The notes beneath the pieces were generated by a model. The model saw only the letters and a list, made by a program, of their open reading frames with translations, did not search any database and was not told where the DNA came from. A stretch of 64,000 nucleotides of DNA from Thiothrix sp. (GTDB taxonomy: Bacteria > Pseudomonadota > Gammaproteobacteria > Thiotrichales > Thiotrichaceae): contig NZ_JAQTLS010000002.1 of the NCBI RefSeq assembly GCF_028714775.1, positions 186,001 through 250,000 on the forward strand. The letters are read 5' to 3'. Numbering within the stretch: the stretch's first letter is position 1; each line of letters starts with the position of its first letter. This document shows, in pieces, positions 1-8,110 of this stretch. The position numbers and the translations under genes are program-made.

Positions 1-2214
1 GTCTTTCGGCAGCTTGGCGTTGATCTTGCCTTGCTTGAGGAATGGCCCCCAGCGCCCTTTGATGACGTGCAAGCCATCACCGAAGTCACGCAGCAGCTTT
101 TCGGCATCTTTTTGCTTTTTCTCGGCAATCAGTTCCAGTGCGCGTTCCAGCGTGACGGTGTAAGGGTCGTCTTGCTTGCCCAGCGAGGCGTATTCACTGC
201 CGTATTTGACGTAAGGCCCGAAGCGCCCGACGTTGGTGCTGATGGCTTTGCCGTCTTCCGTTTCGCCCAACTGACGTGGCAGTTTGAACAGCTCCAACGC
301 TTGTTCGAGGGTGATGCTGTCCATTTTCATGCCGGAGCGTAAGCTGGCGAAAACGGGCTTTTCCTCATCGTCTTTGGAGCCGATTTGCACGAAAGGCCCG
401 AAACGCCCCATGCGTACTGACATCGGCTTGCTGGATTCGGGGTGGACGCCCAATTCGCGGGATTGCAACACGTCGCTGCGGTTGACGCTGCCCATTTTGT
501 CATCGACCAGCGTGTGGAATGGTTGCCAGAACGCATCCATTACCGGAACCCACGCCTTTTCCCCGCGTGAAATTTCATCCAATTGGTCTTCCAAATTGGC
601 GGTGAAATCGTAATCGACGTATTGGGTGAAATGTTCCGTCAAGAAACGGATCACGATGCGCCCAATGTCGGTGGGGGTGAAGCGGCGGTTTTCCAGCTCC
701 ACGTATTCACGCGCCAACAGGGTGGAAATGATGCTGGCGTAGGTGGACGGGCGACCGATGCCGAATTCTTCCAGTGCCTTGACCAAGGAGGCTTCCGAGT
801 AACGCGGTGGCGGTTCGGTGAAATGTTGTTCTGGCAGGATGTCGTGCAGGGTAACGGTTTCGCCTTCTTCCAGTGGCGGCAGCGGGCTTTCTTTTTCACT
901 GGCGCGGTCATCCAAGCCTTCCTCATAAACCATCAGGAAGCCGGGGTCACGGATGGTGGAGCCGGAAGCACGGAAGAAGCTGCCTGCGTCGGCATTCAAA
1001 TCCGCCGATACTGTATCGAGTGTGGCGTAAATCATTTGGCAAGCGACGGTACGCTTCCAAATCAGTTCGTAGAGTTTGAACTGTTCTTCGCTCAGGAAGG
1101 CTTTGACACTTTCCGGGGTGCGCAACGCAGACGTGGGACGCACGGCTTCATGCGCTTCCTGTGCGTTTTTGGATTTGGTTTTGTAGAAATTGGGGCTATC
1201 CGGCAACTTGTTTTGACCGTAACGCTGCCCGATCAGCTCGCGCAGTTCCGCAATCGCTTCATTTGCCAGAATCACCGAGTCGGTACGCATGTAGGTAATC
1301 AAACCTACCGTGCCGCCGCTACCGAGGTCGATCCCTTCGTACAATTGCTGGGCAATGCGCATGGCGCGTTGGGTGGAAAAGCGCAGTTTACGCACCGCTT
1401 CCTGTTGCAACGTAGACGTGGTGAACGGCGGAGCGGGGTAACGCTTGCGCTGTTTCTTTTCTACCTTGCTGACCAGCAGCTTGCCTTGCGCGGCTTGTAA
1501 CAGGCGGTTACGCACGCTGGCAGCTTGCGCTTCATTATTAATGTCGAATTGGTCGAGTTTGCGCTTATCCAAGGTGTGCAAGCGGGCAGTGAAGGCTTGC
1601 GCATCCTTTTCGGTTTGCGCCGTCATTGTCCAATATTCTTGAGTGACGAAGGCTTCGATTTCTTCTTCGCGTTCCACAATCAGGCGTAAAGCGGGGCTTT
1701 GTACACGCCCGGCAGACAAGCCTTGCTTGATCTTGCGCCATAGCAGCGGTGAAAGGTTAAAACCGACCAGATAATCCAGTGCGCGGCGGGCTTGCTGCGC
1801 ATCCACAAGGTCATAAGCCAAGTCGCGGGGATTTTGGATGGCCTCTTGAATCGCGCGTTTGGTGATTTCATGGAACACCACGCGGTGGACTGTCTTGTTT
1901 TTCAGCGCCCCACGTTCTTTCAGTAATTCGTGCAGATGCCATGAAATGGCTTCGCCTTCGCGATCCGGGTCGGTTGCCAGATAAAGGGTATCGGCCTTTT
2001 TCAGCGCACGGGCGATGGCATCGACGTGCTTCTGGTTGCGGTCGATGATTTCATAGCGCATGGCGTAGTTGTTGTTAGGGTCTACCGCGCCTTCCTTGGG
2101 TATCAGGTCACGCACGTGACCATACGAGGCAAGGACTTCAAAGCCCTTGCCCAGATACTTTTGGATTGTCTTTCCCTTCGCCGGAGATTCGACGATTACC
2201 AGATTTTCGCTCAT
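1..2214 (-). CDS. topA: DNA topoisomerase I (C-terminus outside the window)
   Basis: Type IA topoisomerase that relaxes negative supercoils by cutting and religating one DNA strand. The reading frame is open for 738 codons from the ATG at 2214 to the window edge, so the C-terminus is missing. The Toprim domain is at the N-terminus (IVESPAKGKT near residue 6, and DPDREGEAI). The active-site tyrosine is Y308 within GLITYMRTDS. The visible C-terminal part holds repeated FGPFV / FGPYVKYG / WGPFLKQG modules, the glycine-rich Topo_C repeat type. No four-cysteine zinc ribbons are visible in the part present. A long open frame on the opposite strand is a shadow. A small HTH gene lies upstream in the same orientation. 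Confidence 0.97.
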   Translation of the reverse strand, partial: MSENLVIVESPAKGKTIQKYLGKGFEVLASYGHVRDLIPKEGAVDPNNNYAMRYEIIDRNQKHVDAIARALKKADTLYLATDPDREGEAISWHLHELLKERGALKNKTVHRVVFHEITKRAIQEAIQNPRDLAYDLVDAQQARRALDYLVGFNLSPLLWRKIKQGLSAGRVQSPALRLIVEREEEIEAFVTQEYWTMTAQTEKDAQAFTARLHTLDKRKLDQFDINNEAQAASVRNRLLQAAQGKLLVSKVEKKQRKRYPAPPFTTSTLQQEAVRKLRFSTQRAMRIAQQLYEGIDLGSGGTVGLITYMRTDSVILANEAIAELRELIGQRYGQNKLPDSPNFYKTKSKNAQEAHEAVRPTSALRTPESVKAFLSEEQFKLYELIWKRTVACQMIYATLDTVSADLNADAGSFFRASGSTIRDPGFLMVYEEGLDDRASEKESPLPPLEEGETVTLHDILPEQHFTEPPPRYSEASLVKALEEFGIGRPSTYASIISTLLAREYVELENRRFTPTDIGRIVIRFLTEHFTQYVDYDFTANLEDQLDEISRGEKAWVPVMDAFWQPFHTLVDDKMGSVNRSDVLQSRELGVHPESSKPMSVRMGRFGPFVQIGSKDDEEKPVFASLRSGMKMDSITLEQALELFKLPRQLGETEDGKAISTNVGRFGPYVKYGSEYASLGKQDDPYTVTLERALELIAEKKQKDAEKLLRDFGDGLHVIKGRWGPFLKQGKINAKLPKD

Positions 2215-2331
2215 TATTTATATGTACAGGCCGTAGATGCCGCTGTCCTGATTGATCACAGGGCGCATTTTATGCTTGGAATCGAGGCAAAAGTAAAGCA
2301 CTGTGCACCGGATGTGGGGAAATTCATCCAG

Positions 2332-2601
2332 TTACCACAGATGAGCGGCATCATAATGCTGGTTGATGCGGTAAGGCGACCCGGTTGGACGGAAATAGAT
2401 GTCAACCAACTGTGGCGTTTTCATGTGCAAGGTTTCCGCTACTTTGATCAGGGTAGACAATTTGGCTTCCCTAATGTCTGCCTGCCTCAGCTTGTGCCAC
2501 GTTTGCCGCGAAATGCCGGACTGCTCTGCTGCCGAAGTGGTTGTAAGATTGAGCGTTTTCATGCGCTCCTGTATGTATTTTGCCAAATCTGTTGATGACA
2601 T
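2332..2601 (-). CDS. Small XRE/Cro-type helix-turn-helix protein
   Basis: An 89-residue protein that is almost entirely one helix-turn-helix domain (about residues 10-65, with SAAEQSGISRQTWHKL as the HTH core). This is typical of Cro/C1-type repressors or antitoxins. A good Shine-Dalgarno (GGGAGG) precedes the ATG. It lies upstream of topA in the same direction, with about 117 bases between them. No partner toxin is visible next to it. The DNA target and role are unknown; regulation of itself or of topA is only a guess. Confidence 0.8.
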   Translation of the reverse strand: MSSTDLAKYIQERMKTLNLTTTSAAEQSGISRQTWHKLRQADIREAKLSTLIKVAETLHMKTPQLVDIYFRPTGSPYRINQHYDAAHLW

Positions 2602-2785
2602 TTGCTGTAAGCCTCCCTCTCTGACACCTCAAACTAGGGGTAATTCTGCGCTTTTGCGGCTTTGCAACAAGGTGGAAAATTCCATATTGACAAAAGTTAT
2701 GGGTATCTGAATTTCAAGGGTGTTTCAGTGAAATCAATGGCTTGGTGATATTGGTGTGGGGCGGGCGATAAAGAAAATGTGGAAG

Positions 2786-2803
2786 TGTAAACCGCAGTTT
2801 ACA
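2786..2803. promoter_or_regulatory. Perfect palindrome matching the TyrR-box consensus
   Basis: The 18-base inverted repeat TGTAAAC-CGCA-GTTTACA has perfect 7-base arms. It also fits exactly the TyrR box pattern TGTAAA-N6-TTTACA. It is followed by a T-run and lies about 40 bases upstream of the structured-RNA candidate, so it could be an operator for that transcript. Because of the T-run it could instead be a weak terminator reading rightward. No TyrR gene is in the window. Confidence 0.45.
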
Positions 2804-2840
2804 TTTTTTCTGTTAGCGTTCGAGGCGTATGCAATTTTTC

Positions 2841-2977
2841 TATGGGAAGAGTCCTTGCCAAACAGGGGGGCAATACCCGGATTCTTCCCACCCTTTTGTG
2901 TATGCCAACCGAATCTCCCTCAACTAACACTTTGGTTGGTATGGGCAGCCGGTCTGTAGCAAGACCGGCTTTTTTTC
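2841..2977 (+). ncRNA. Candidate structured small RNA ending in a Rho-independent terminator
   Basis: There is no credible gene between 2602 and 2976, but there are three consecutive hairpins. The first pairs 2843-2854 with 2879-2890 (12 pairs, one G-U) with an inner 5-pair stem (2855-2859 with 2869-2873). The second pairs 2901-2910 with 2934-2943. The third is a perfect 9-pair terminator stem (2947-2955 with 2962-2970) followed by six T residues on the plus strand. The terminator orientation does not serve the flanking minus-strand genes, so a plus-strand transcript must end here. I do not recognise the family (not tmRNA, 6S or SRP RNA). The start is approximate and no convincing promoter was found. 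Confidence 0.5.
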
Positions 2978-3369
2978 TAACCCGCGCGGTTGCGCATGTG
3001 TTCCGCCACATTGGTGAACGAACGCTTGAGTTGCGTTCTGAATAGCTCGTCTTGTACCTGTTCGTCCAATGCCGTGTTCATGCACAGCATCCACTGGTCG
3101 CGCATTTGGGCATCCACCGGAAACGGCATGTGCCGCGCCCGCAAACGCGGATGCCCGTATTCCGCTTCATACAGCCCCGGCCCGCCGAGCCAGCCAGAGA
3201 GGAACTTGAACAGCTTGTCGCGTGCGCCTTGTAAGTCTTGCTGATGAATCTTGCGCAGTTCCCATGCTTCCGGCAAGGTGTCCATCAAATCGTAGAAGCG
3301 GGTCACCAGACGCAGTACGCCAGCTTCACCACCCAGCATGTCGTAATGGGTTCTGATCGGTAATTCCAT
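2977..3369 (-). CDS. Group II truncated haemoglobin
   Basis: A 130-residue 2-over-2 globin of the TrHbO type, which binds haem and O2/NO-type ligands in the cytoplasm. Diagnostic residues are Tyr26 (B10), the proximal His80 (F8) in RARHMPF, and Trp93 (G8) in RDQWM, the hallmark of group II. The ATG at 3369 is preferred because GGAG lies six bases upstream; a TTG one codon earlier is too close to it. The gene stands alone, and its 3' end touches the T-run of the small-RNA terminator. The likely role is NO or peroxide detoxification, or O2 sensing; the sequence does not decide. Confidence 0.88.
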   Translation of the reverse strand: MELPIRTHYDMLGGEAGVLRLVTRFYDLMDTLPEAWELRKIHQQDLQGARDKLFKFLSGWLGGPGLYEAEYGHPRLRARHMPFPVDAQMRDQWMLCMNTALDEQVQDELFRTQLKRSFTNVAEHMRNRAG

Positions 3370-3449
3370 CAATAACTCCGTCCGTTGCGGCGAAAAAACG
3401 CAAGTCTACGGCGATTTCAAGCCTATCCGCATGTAATTTCGCAAATACA

Positions 3450-3478
3450 TTAGAAAATTAACATATTGTAAGTATAAT
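3450..3478 (+). promoter_or_regulatory. Probable sigma70 promoter of typA
   Basis: A perfect -10 box TATAAT is at 3473-3478. A weak -35 (TTAGAA, 3450-3455) sits 17 bases upstream in an A/T-rich stretch. Transcription would start near 3485, just before the first possible ATG of typA at 3489 and about 28 bases before the GTG at 3513. Confidence 0.6.
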
Positions 3479-3512
3479 CGCGCCTTTCATGAATTCATTG
3501 AGTACTCTAGTT

Positions 3513-5360
3513 GTGATCCAGAACCTGCGAAATATCGCCATCATTGCCCACGTTGACCACGGCAAAACCACCCTTGTAGACAAACTCCTACAACAATCCG
3601 GTACTTTGGGCGAACGCGCCGATGTAACCGAACGCATGATGGACTCTAACGCGCTGGAGAAAGAGCGCGGCATCACCATTTTGGCGAAAAACACCGCTCT
3701 GCGCTGGACTAACCCAGAAAATGGTATCGAATACCGCATCAACATCGTCGACACCCCCGGACATGCTGACTTCGGTGGCGAAGTAGAACGTGTACTGTCC
3801 ATGGTTGACTCCGTACTGCTGCTGGTTGACGCGGTTGATGGCCCAATGCCACAAACCCGTTTCGTTACCCAAAAAGCTTTCGCGCACGGCCTGAAACCGA
3901 TTCTGGTCGTTAACAAAATCGACCGCCCTGGCGCAAACCCGCACCGGGTCATGGATCAGGTATTTGAACTGTTCGACAACCTCGGTGCGACTGACGAGCA
4001 ATTGGACTTCCCGGTTGTTTACGCTTCCGCCCTGAACGGCTTTGCCGGTTTGGAAGAAACCGTTAACAGCGGCGACATGACCCCCTTGTTCCAGACCATC
4101 ATCAATAGTGTAGCCGCACCAGATGTTGACCCTGATGCACCATTCCAGTTGCAAATCAGCCAATTGGACTACAACTCTTATCTGGGGATTATCGGTATCG
4201 GGCGTATCAAGCAAGGTCGCGTCAAAACCAATACCCAAGTTAAAGTCATCGACACCGAAGGCAAAATCCGTAACGGTCGCGTGCTGAAAATCCTCGGCTT
4301 CAACGGCTTGGATCGCGTCGAAGTCAACGAAGCGCAAGCAGGCGACATTATCGCGTTCTCCGGTATGGACGAGCTGCACATTTCCGACACCGTGTGTGAC
4401 CCGGATAACGTCGTTGCACTGCCAGCGTTGAGCATTGACGAACCGACCGTCACCATGACGTTCCAAGTCAACACCTCACCGTTTGCGGGCAAAGAAGTCA
4501 AAACCGGCACGTCTTCACGTCGCTTGAACGAGCGTTTGCATCAAGAATTGCTGCACAACGTTGCTTTGCGCGTTGAAGAAACGGCGGATGCGGAAAAATT
4601 CAAAGTTTCCGGTCGTGGCGAACTGCACTTGGGCATCCTGATCGAAAACATGCGCCGCGAAGGCTATGAACTCGCGGTTTCCCGCCCTGAAGTTATCATC
4701 CGTGAAATCGACGGCGTGAAAATGGAACCGTTTGAAAGCGTGACCGTTGACATCGAAGAGTCCAGCCAGGGCAAAGTCATGGAAGCACTCGGTGAACGCC
4801 GTGCTGAACTGAAAGACATGGCTCCCGATGGCAAAGGCCGCGTGCGTTTGGAATACCTGATGCCATCACGCGGCTTGATCGGCTTCCAAACCGATTTCAT
4901 GACCATGACTTCCGGTACTGGCTTGATTTACCACGTATTTGACAGCTACGCACCGTTCAAACCGGGCGCGATTGGCAACCGTCACAACGGCGTTTTGATT
5001 TCCAACGGTACGGGCAAAGCGTTGGCTTACGCACTGTTCAGCCTGCAAGAGCGTGGCAGACTGTTCGTCGGTCATACCGAAGAAGTCTACGAAGGTCAGG
5101 TCATTGGTATCCATACCCGCGACAACGACTTGGTGGTTAACCCGCTGAAAGCCAAACAGTTAACCAATATTCGTGCTTCTGGTACTGACGAAAACCTGAT
5201 CCTTGTCCCGGCGCTGCGCATGACGCTGGAACAGGCGATGGAATTCATCGACGATGACGAGCTGGTCGAAATCACCCCGAAAAGCATCCGTATCCGCAAG
5301 CGTTTCCTGATGGAAAACGACCGCAAGCGTGCTGGTGCAGCGAAGAAAGAAGAAGCCTAA
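3513..5360 (+). CDS. typA: Ribosome-associated GTPase TypA/BipA
   Basis: A translational GTPase of the EF-G/LepA class that acts in ribosome assembly and stress responses. The GTPase domain begins at once (AHVDHGKTT, then ERGITI and [12 protein letters not shown], with NKIDRPGA as the base-specificity motif). Domain II, two EF-G-like domains and the BipA-specific C-terminal domain follow. The GTG at 3513 (615 residues) is chosen because family members begin with a short I-x-N-L-R-N leader. An in-frame ATG at 3489 would add eight residues and lies only a few bases after the likely transcription start. It is monocistronic and ends in a strong terminator. Confidence 0.95.
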   Translation: MIQNLRNIAIIAHVDHGKTTLVDKLLQQSGTLGERADVTERMMDSNALEKERGITILAKNTALRWTNPENGIEYRINIVDTPGHADFGGEVERVLSMVDSVLLLVDAVDGPMPQTRFVTQKAFAHGLKPILVVNKIDRPGANPHRVMDQVFELFDNLGATDEQLDFPVVYASALNGFAGLEETVNSGDMTPLFQTIINSVAAPDVDPDAPFQLQISQLDYNSYLGIIGIGRIKQGRVKTNTQVKVIDTEGKIRNGRVLKILGFNGLDRVEVNEAQAGDIIAFSGMDELHISDTVCDPDNVVALPALSIDEPTVTMTFQVNTSPFAGKEVKTGTSSRRLNERLHQELLHNVALRVEETADAEKFKVSGRGELHLGILIENMRREGYELAVSRPEVIIREIDGVKMEPFESVTVDIEESSQGKVMEALGERRAELKDMAPDGKGRVRLEYLMPSRGLIGFQTDFMTMTSGTGLIYHVFDSYAPFKPGAIGNRHNGVLISNGTGKALAYALFSLQERGRLFVGHTEEVYEGQVIGIHTRDNDLVVNPLKAKQLTNIRASGTDENLILVPALRMTLEQAMEFIDDDELVEITPKSIRIRKRFLMENDRKRAGAAKKEEA

Positions 5361-5379
5361 GTTTCTCTTTAGCCTAAAC

Positions 5380-5410
5380 AAAAAACCCGCCCTTCGTTGG
5401 CGGGTTTTTT
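5380..5410. terminator. Bidirectional Rho-independent terminator
   Basis: The stem CCCGCC (5386-5391) pairs with GGCGGG (5399-5404). A-run and T-run flanks on both sides let it end typA on the plus strand and the nfeD/stomatin operon on the minus strand. Confidence 0.9.
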
Positions 5411-5413
5411 GTG

Positions 5414-5863
5414 TCAGTCAGCTTGGGTGACGGTGAAAATCACCCCATCAACACCCGTGACACGCACCCGCGCTCCGGCGGGCATGTCATCATCACTTTG
5501 TACCCGCCACGCGGTATCACCCACCCGGATCGTGCCTCTCCCATTGATAATGGCATCGGTCAGCACGTATTCCTTGCCGATGTGGCTGAGCAAGCGGTTG
5601 TTGAGGTCGGGTGTGTCGGAGCGGATGTTTTCCTCACGGAAATGGGATTTACGCCAGCCGAATACACTCACCAATGACACTAGCGCAAACATCAGGATTT
5701 GTCCGGCAAACCCCAGTCCGGGGAACAGCCACAGTGCGATGCCAGTGACAATGGCACCGAAACCGAACCACATTAGCACCATCGCGGGCGCAAGTACTTC
5801 CAGCGCCATCAATAAGACACCGAAAATTAGCCAATGCCAGAATTCAAGGTGTTGGATGTCCAT
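5414..5863 (-). CDS. NfeD-family membrane protein (short form)
   Basis: A 149-residue protein of the short NfeD/YbbK class. It has an N-terminal block of two to three membrane helices (about residues 10-70), and a C-terminal soluble OB-fold (about 90-147, with the typical GKEYVLTDAI and GDTAWRVQSDDDMPAGARVRV pattern). It overlaps the upstream stomatin gene by one base (TGATG), so the two are translationally coupled. NfeD proteins are partners of SPFH/stomatin proteins in membrane quality control and membrane microdomains. No serine-protease domain (the long form) is present. Confidence 0.87.
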   Translation of the reverse strand: MDIQHLEFWHWLIFGVLLMALEVLAPAMVLMWFGFGAIVTGIALWLFPGLGFAGQILMFALVSLVSVFGWRKSHFREENIRSDTPDLNNRLLSHIGKEYVLTDAIINGRGTIRVGDTAWRVQSDDDMPAGARVRVTGVDGVIFTVTQAD

Positions 5864-6738
5864 CAGGTTTTATCCTTCATCGCTTTCCACAGTTCATTGA
5901 TGCTGCCGATGGAACCCATCAGGCCGCTGGTATCAAGTGGCATGAAAATGGTTTTTTGTTGGCTGGAGTCAGCAAACTTGCCCAGCGCTTCCACGTATTT
6001 TTGTGCCACGAAGTAGTTGAGCGCTTGCACGTCACCTTGGGCAACCGCTTGGGAAACCATTTGGGTGGCTTTGGCTTCCGCCAGTGCTTCCCGTTCGCGG
6101 GCTTCGGAGCGTAAGAAAGCGGCAGATTTCGCACCTTCGGCTTCGAGGATTTGTGATTGCTTCTTACCTTCGGCTTCGGTGATCTGGGCGCGTTTTTGGC
6201 GTTCGGCGGTCATTTGCAGGTTCATGGCGCGTACCAGTTCGGCGGGGGGTTCGATGTCCTTGATTTCGACCCGCAAGACTTTCACGCCCCACGCACTGGT
6301 GGCTTCGTCGACGATGGAGAGGATGCGTGTGCCGATTTCATCGCGTTTGCTCAGCAAATGGTCGAGTTCCAGTGCACCGCACACAGAACGCAGGTTGGTC
6401 ATGACTAAGTTGAGGATCGCAGTTTGCAGGTTGGTGATTTCATACGAGGCTTTGGCAGGGTCAAATACTTGGTAGAACACTACGCCATCGATATTGACGT
6501 TGGCGTTGTCGGCGGTGATGACTTGCTGCGGGAGAATGTCGAGCACCTGTTCCATCATGTTGACCTTGCGCCCGACCCGGTAAATGATCGGGATAATCAG
6601 GCCGAGGCCGGGTTGCAGGGTGTAGACGTAACGCCCAAAGCGCTCAACGGTGTAGTTATAGCCTTGTGGCACCATTTTGATGCCCATGAAAATGATTGTG
6701 CCGATAAAGACAAGGAAGGCAAGGGCAAAGGCAGTCAT
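5863..6738 (-). CDS. SPFH/stomatin-family protein (QmcA-like)
   Basis: A 291-residue membrane-anchored SPFH protein. It has an N-terminal transmembrane anchor (about residues 3-22), the SPFH domain (VPQGYNYTVERFGRY through VLRVEIKDIEPP), and a charged coiled-coil tail (QKRAQITEAEGKKQSQILEAEG and following). These proteins form large oligomeric rings at the inner membrane, often with FtsH-type proteases. A strong AAGGAG precedes the ATG. It is the first gene of a two-gene operon with nfeD. Confidence 0.92.
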   Translation of the reverse strand: MTAFALAFLVFIGTIIFMGIKMVPQGYNYTVERFGRYVYTLQPGLGLIIPIIYRVGRKVNMMEQVLDILPQQVITADNANVNIDGVVFYQVFDPAKASYEITNLQTAILNLVMTNLRSVCGALELDHLLSKRDEIGTRILSIVDEATSAWGVKVLRVEIKDIEPPAELVRAMNLQMTAERQKRAQITEAEGKKQSQILEAEGAKSAAFLRSEAREREALAEAKATQMVSQAVAQGDVQALNYFVAQKYVEALGKFADSSQQKTIFMPLDTSGLMGSIGSINELWKAMKDKT

Positions 6739-6905
6739 GGTATAAGCTCCTTTTGGGTCAGGTATTTATGGTTATGGATGCTTCCAAGTGTAGTCTTGCT
6801 GCGTTGGAATTGGCATATTTCCCGACGAAAAAACGTTATAGCTGGCAACTTGCCCAAACTGGTATAGTCAAGGGTCAATATCTTGGCATATTAAGGAGAA
6901 AACTT

Positions 6906-7145
6906 ATGGATCACGGCATGATGGGGGGCGCTAGCTTGAAGGGGCTTTCCCGTATCGCTGATAACCCTTCTAGGCATTTGCAACAAATTGCTGCTGACAT
7001 AGACAGTTACGATACCCGCGAGAAAATCGACCGCATTCTGGACGAATTAGACTTCATCCATGAGCTGGTTGACCCAGATGCGCAACCGAAAGTGACGGAA
7101 GTGACTAATGCGTTGATGGAACGTTACCGCGCTTTGGGCGGTTAA
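6906..7145 (+). CDS. Small hypothetical protein
   Basis: A 79-residue soluble protein I do not recognise. The start at 6906 is supported by AAGGAG seven bases upstream. The frame stays open to 6753, but that stretch has no ribosome-binding signal. The N-terminus is Met/Gly-rich (MDHGMMGGAS). The rest is predicted helical and acidic (residues 30-75, including EKIDRILDELDFIHELVDPD). It has no signal peptide or cysteine. It stands alone and is followed directly by a hairpin-rich stretch and a terminator. A small adaptor or nucleic-acid-associated protein is possible but not shown. Confidence 0.7.
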   Translation: MDHGMMGGASLKGLSRIADNPSRHLQQIAADIDSYDTREKIDRILDELDFIHELVDPDAQPKVTEVTNALMERYRALGG

Positions 7146-7154
7146 AAGAAATGA

Positions 7155-7307
7155 GGGCTGGCAGCGGTGTCATGGAGAGAAACCAGTGCCAGCCCAACCG
7201 CTAGGAGGAAGTCTTCACTATCCTCTTAGTGTGGTGCTTTGTACTTGATTTTCCGCAAACCGACCCGACCGATTATCAGAAATCCTGATAGGGTTAGGGT
7301 TTAACGC
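7155..7307 (+). ncRNA. Hairpin-rich 3' region or small RNA candidate
   Basis: There is no gene here, but there are three hairpins before the terminator. A perfect 9-base inverted repeat pairs 7155-7163 with 7187-7195. A 9-pair stem with one G-U pairs 7201-7209 with 7221-7229. TATCAG/CTGATA pairs 7274-7279 with 7285-7290. Together with the terminator this could be a structured 3' UTR of the preceding gene, or a processed or independent small RNA. The family is not recognised. Confidence 0.35.
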
Positions 7308-7338
7308 AAAAAGGCTCCCGCAGGAGCCTTTTTGTTTT
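7308..7338. terminator. Bidirectional Rho-independent terminator
   Basis: An 11-base stem, AAAAAGGCTCC (7308-7318) with GGAGCCTTTTT (7323-7333), and T-rich flanks in both directions. It separates the small plus-strand gene from the converging minus-strand sulfur-globule-like gene. Confidence 0.9.
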
Positions 7339-7357
7339 TCAGCGGAAAAAGCTGAAA

Positions 7358-7828
7358 TTACTTCGCAGGAGCCGCAGCAGGTGCTTGTGCAGGAGCAGCC
7401 GCAGGAACTTGTTGCATTTGCGGAGCAGCAGGCATCATCGGGTAGCCATTGTAGCCGTTCTGGGAAGATTGGCTGTAGCCGTAGCCTTGACCGTTGCCAT
7501 CGCCGTAGCCATAACCGTTGCCAGCAGCATACCAGTCGCCGTTGCCTTTACCGTTAGCAGCCATGTCAGTAGCCATGTCGGTTTTGCCTTTGCCTTTGAA
7601 GTTGATGGTGAATTCAACTTCGCCGTCAGCGTTGCCTTTACCACGACCCCAGCCGTTTGCGTCGCCATTACCGTTACCGTAGCCATTGCCGTTAGCAGCA
7701 GTGGAACCAGTGCCGTTGCTGTAGCCTTGACCAACGCCGTTACCGTTGTCAAAACCGTCAAAGAAGTTAGCAGAAGCAGCACCAGAAATGGCGATCAAAG
7801 CAGCGAATGCGATAGCTTGCAGTTTCAT
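7358..7828 (-). CDS. Gly/Asn/Tyr-rich exported protein, probable sulfur globule protein
   Basis: A 156-residue exported protein. It has a clear signal peptide (residues 1-20, cleavage after GAASA), and then low-complexity sequence dominated by Gly, Asn, Asp and Tyr (NGNGYGNGNG, GYGYGDGNGQGYGY). A central charged VEFTINFKGKGK segment and an Ala/Pro-rich tail complete it. This composition and layout match the sulfur globule proteins that coat periplasmic sulfur in purple and colourless sulfur bacteria, so that is the favoured role. A structural or adhesive glycine-rich envelope protein is the alternative. AGGAGA precedes the start. A near-consensus promoter lies about 60 bases upstream, suggesting strong expression. 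Confidence 0.72.
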   Translation of the reverse strand: MKLQAIAFAALIAISGAASANFFDGFDNGNGVGQGYSNGTGSTAANGNGYGNGNGDANGWGRGKGNADGEVEFTINFKGKGKTDMATDMAANGKGNGDWYAAGNGYGYGDGNGQGYGYSQSSQNGYNGYPMMPAAPQMQQVPAAAPAQAPAAAPAK

Positions 7829-7887
7829 AATTAATGTCTCCTAGCGATTCAATTTGTTGGATTCAGTGTTCTTGGAACATGTGGTTA

Positions 7888-7916
7888 ATAATAATATTAG
7901 AATGTACTAATGTAAA
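7888..7916 (-). promoter_or_regulatory. Near-consensus sigma70 promoter of the sulfur-globule-like gene
   Basis: On the minus strand TTTACA (7916-7911) is followed by exactly 17 bases and TATTAT (7893-7888). Five of six positions match the consensus at each box. The transcript would have a leader of roughly 50 bases before the ATG at 7828. The rest of 7829-8110 is the leader and promoter area shared with the divergent operon; no other gene is seen there. Confidence 0.75.
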
Positions 7917-8110
7917 GAGGTGTTCTGCAAAAAAAGCACACCATTTATCGGGCTGGCGGTTCAGGTGTTCCTGAAGCTTGCTGACAGGTGCTGCGAATTC
8001 TGCCTTGATACGGGTTGGGGGTGTGGGTGAAGCCTACCCATCCCCTATAAACCATTGTATCATCCGTGACTTGCACCCTTTTAAGCTCAACATAACAAGC
8101 ATTGGACTCT

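Noticed and set aside
583-1500. Long plus-strand open frame opposite topA
   Set aside because: It lies wholly inside the coding strand of topA in the antisense frame, and has no ribosome site or recognisable domain; topA motifs are unmistakable on the minus strand.
2026-2595. 189-codon plus-strand open frame over the topA start and HTH gene
   Set aside because: It overlaps two minus-strand genes with proper signals and has no family features of its own.
2756-2959. 67-codon plus-strand open frame in the topA-globin gap
   Set aside because: It runs through the hairpins and terminator of the RNA candidate, has no Shine-Dalgarno and unlikely composition.
3588-4466. 292-codon minus-strand open frame inside typA
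   Set aside because: Shadow of typA; the GTPase motifs are clear on the plus strand.
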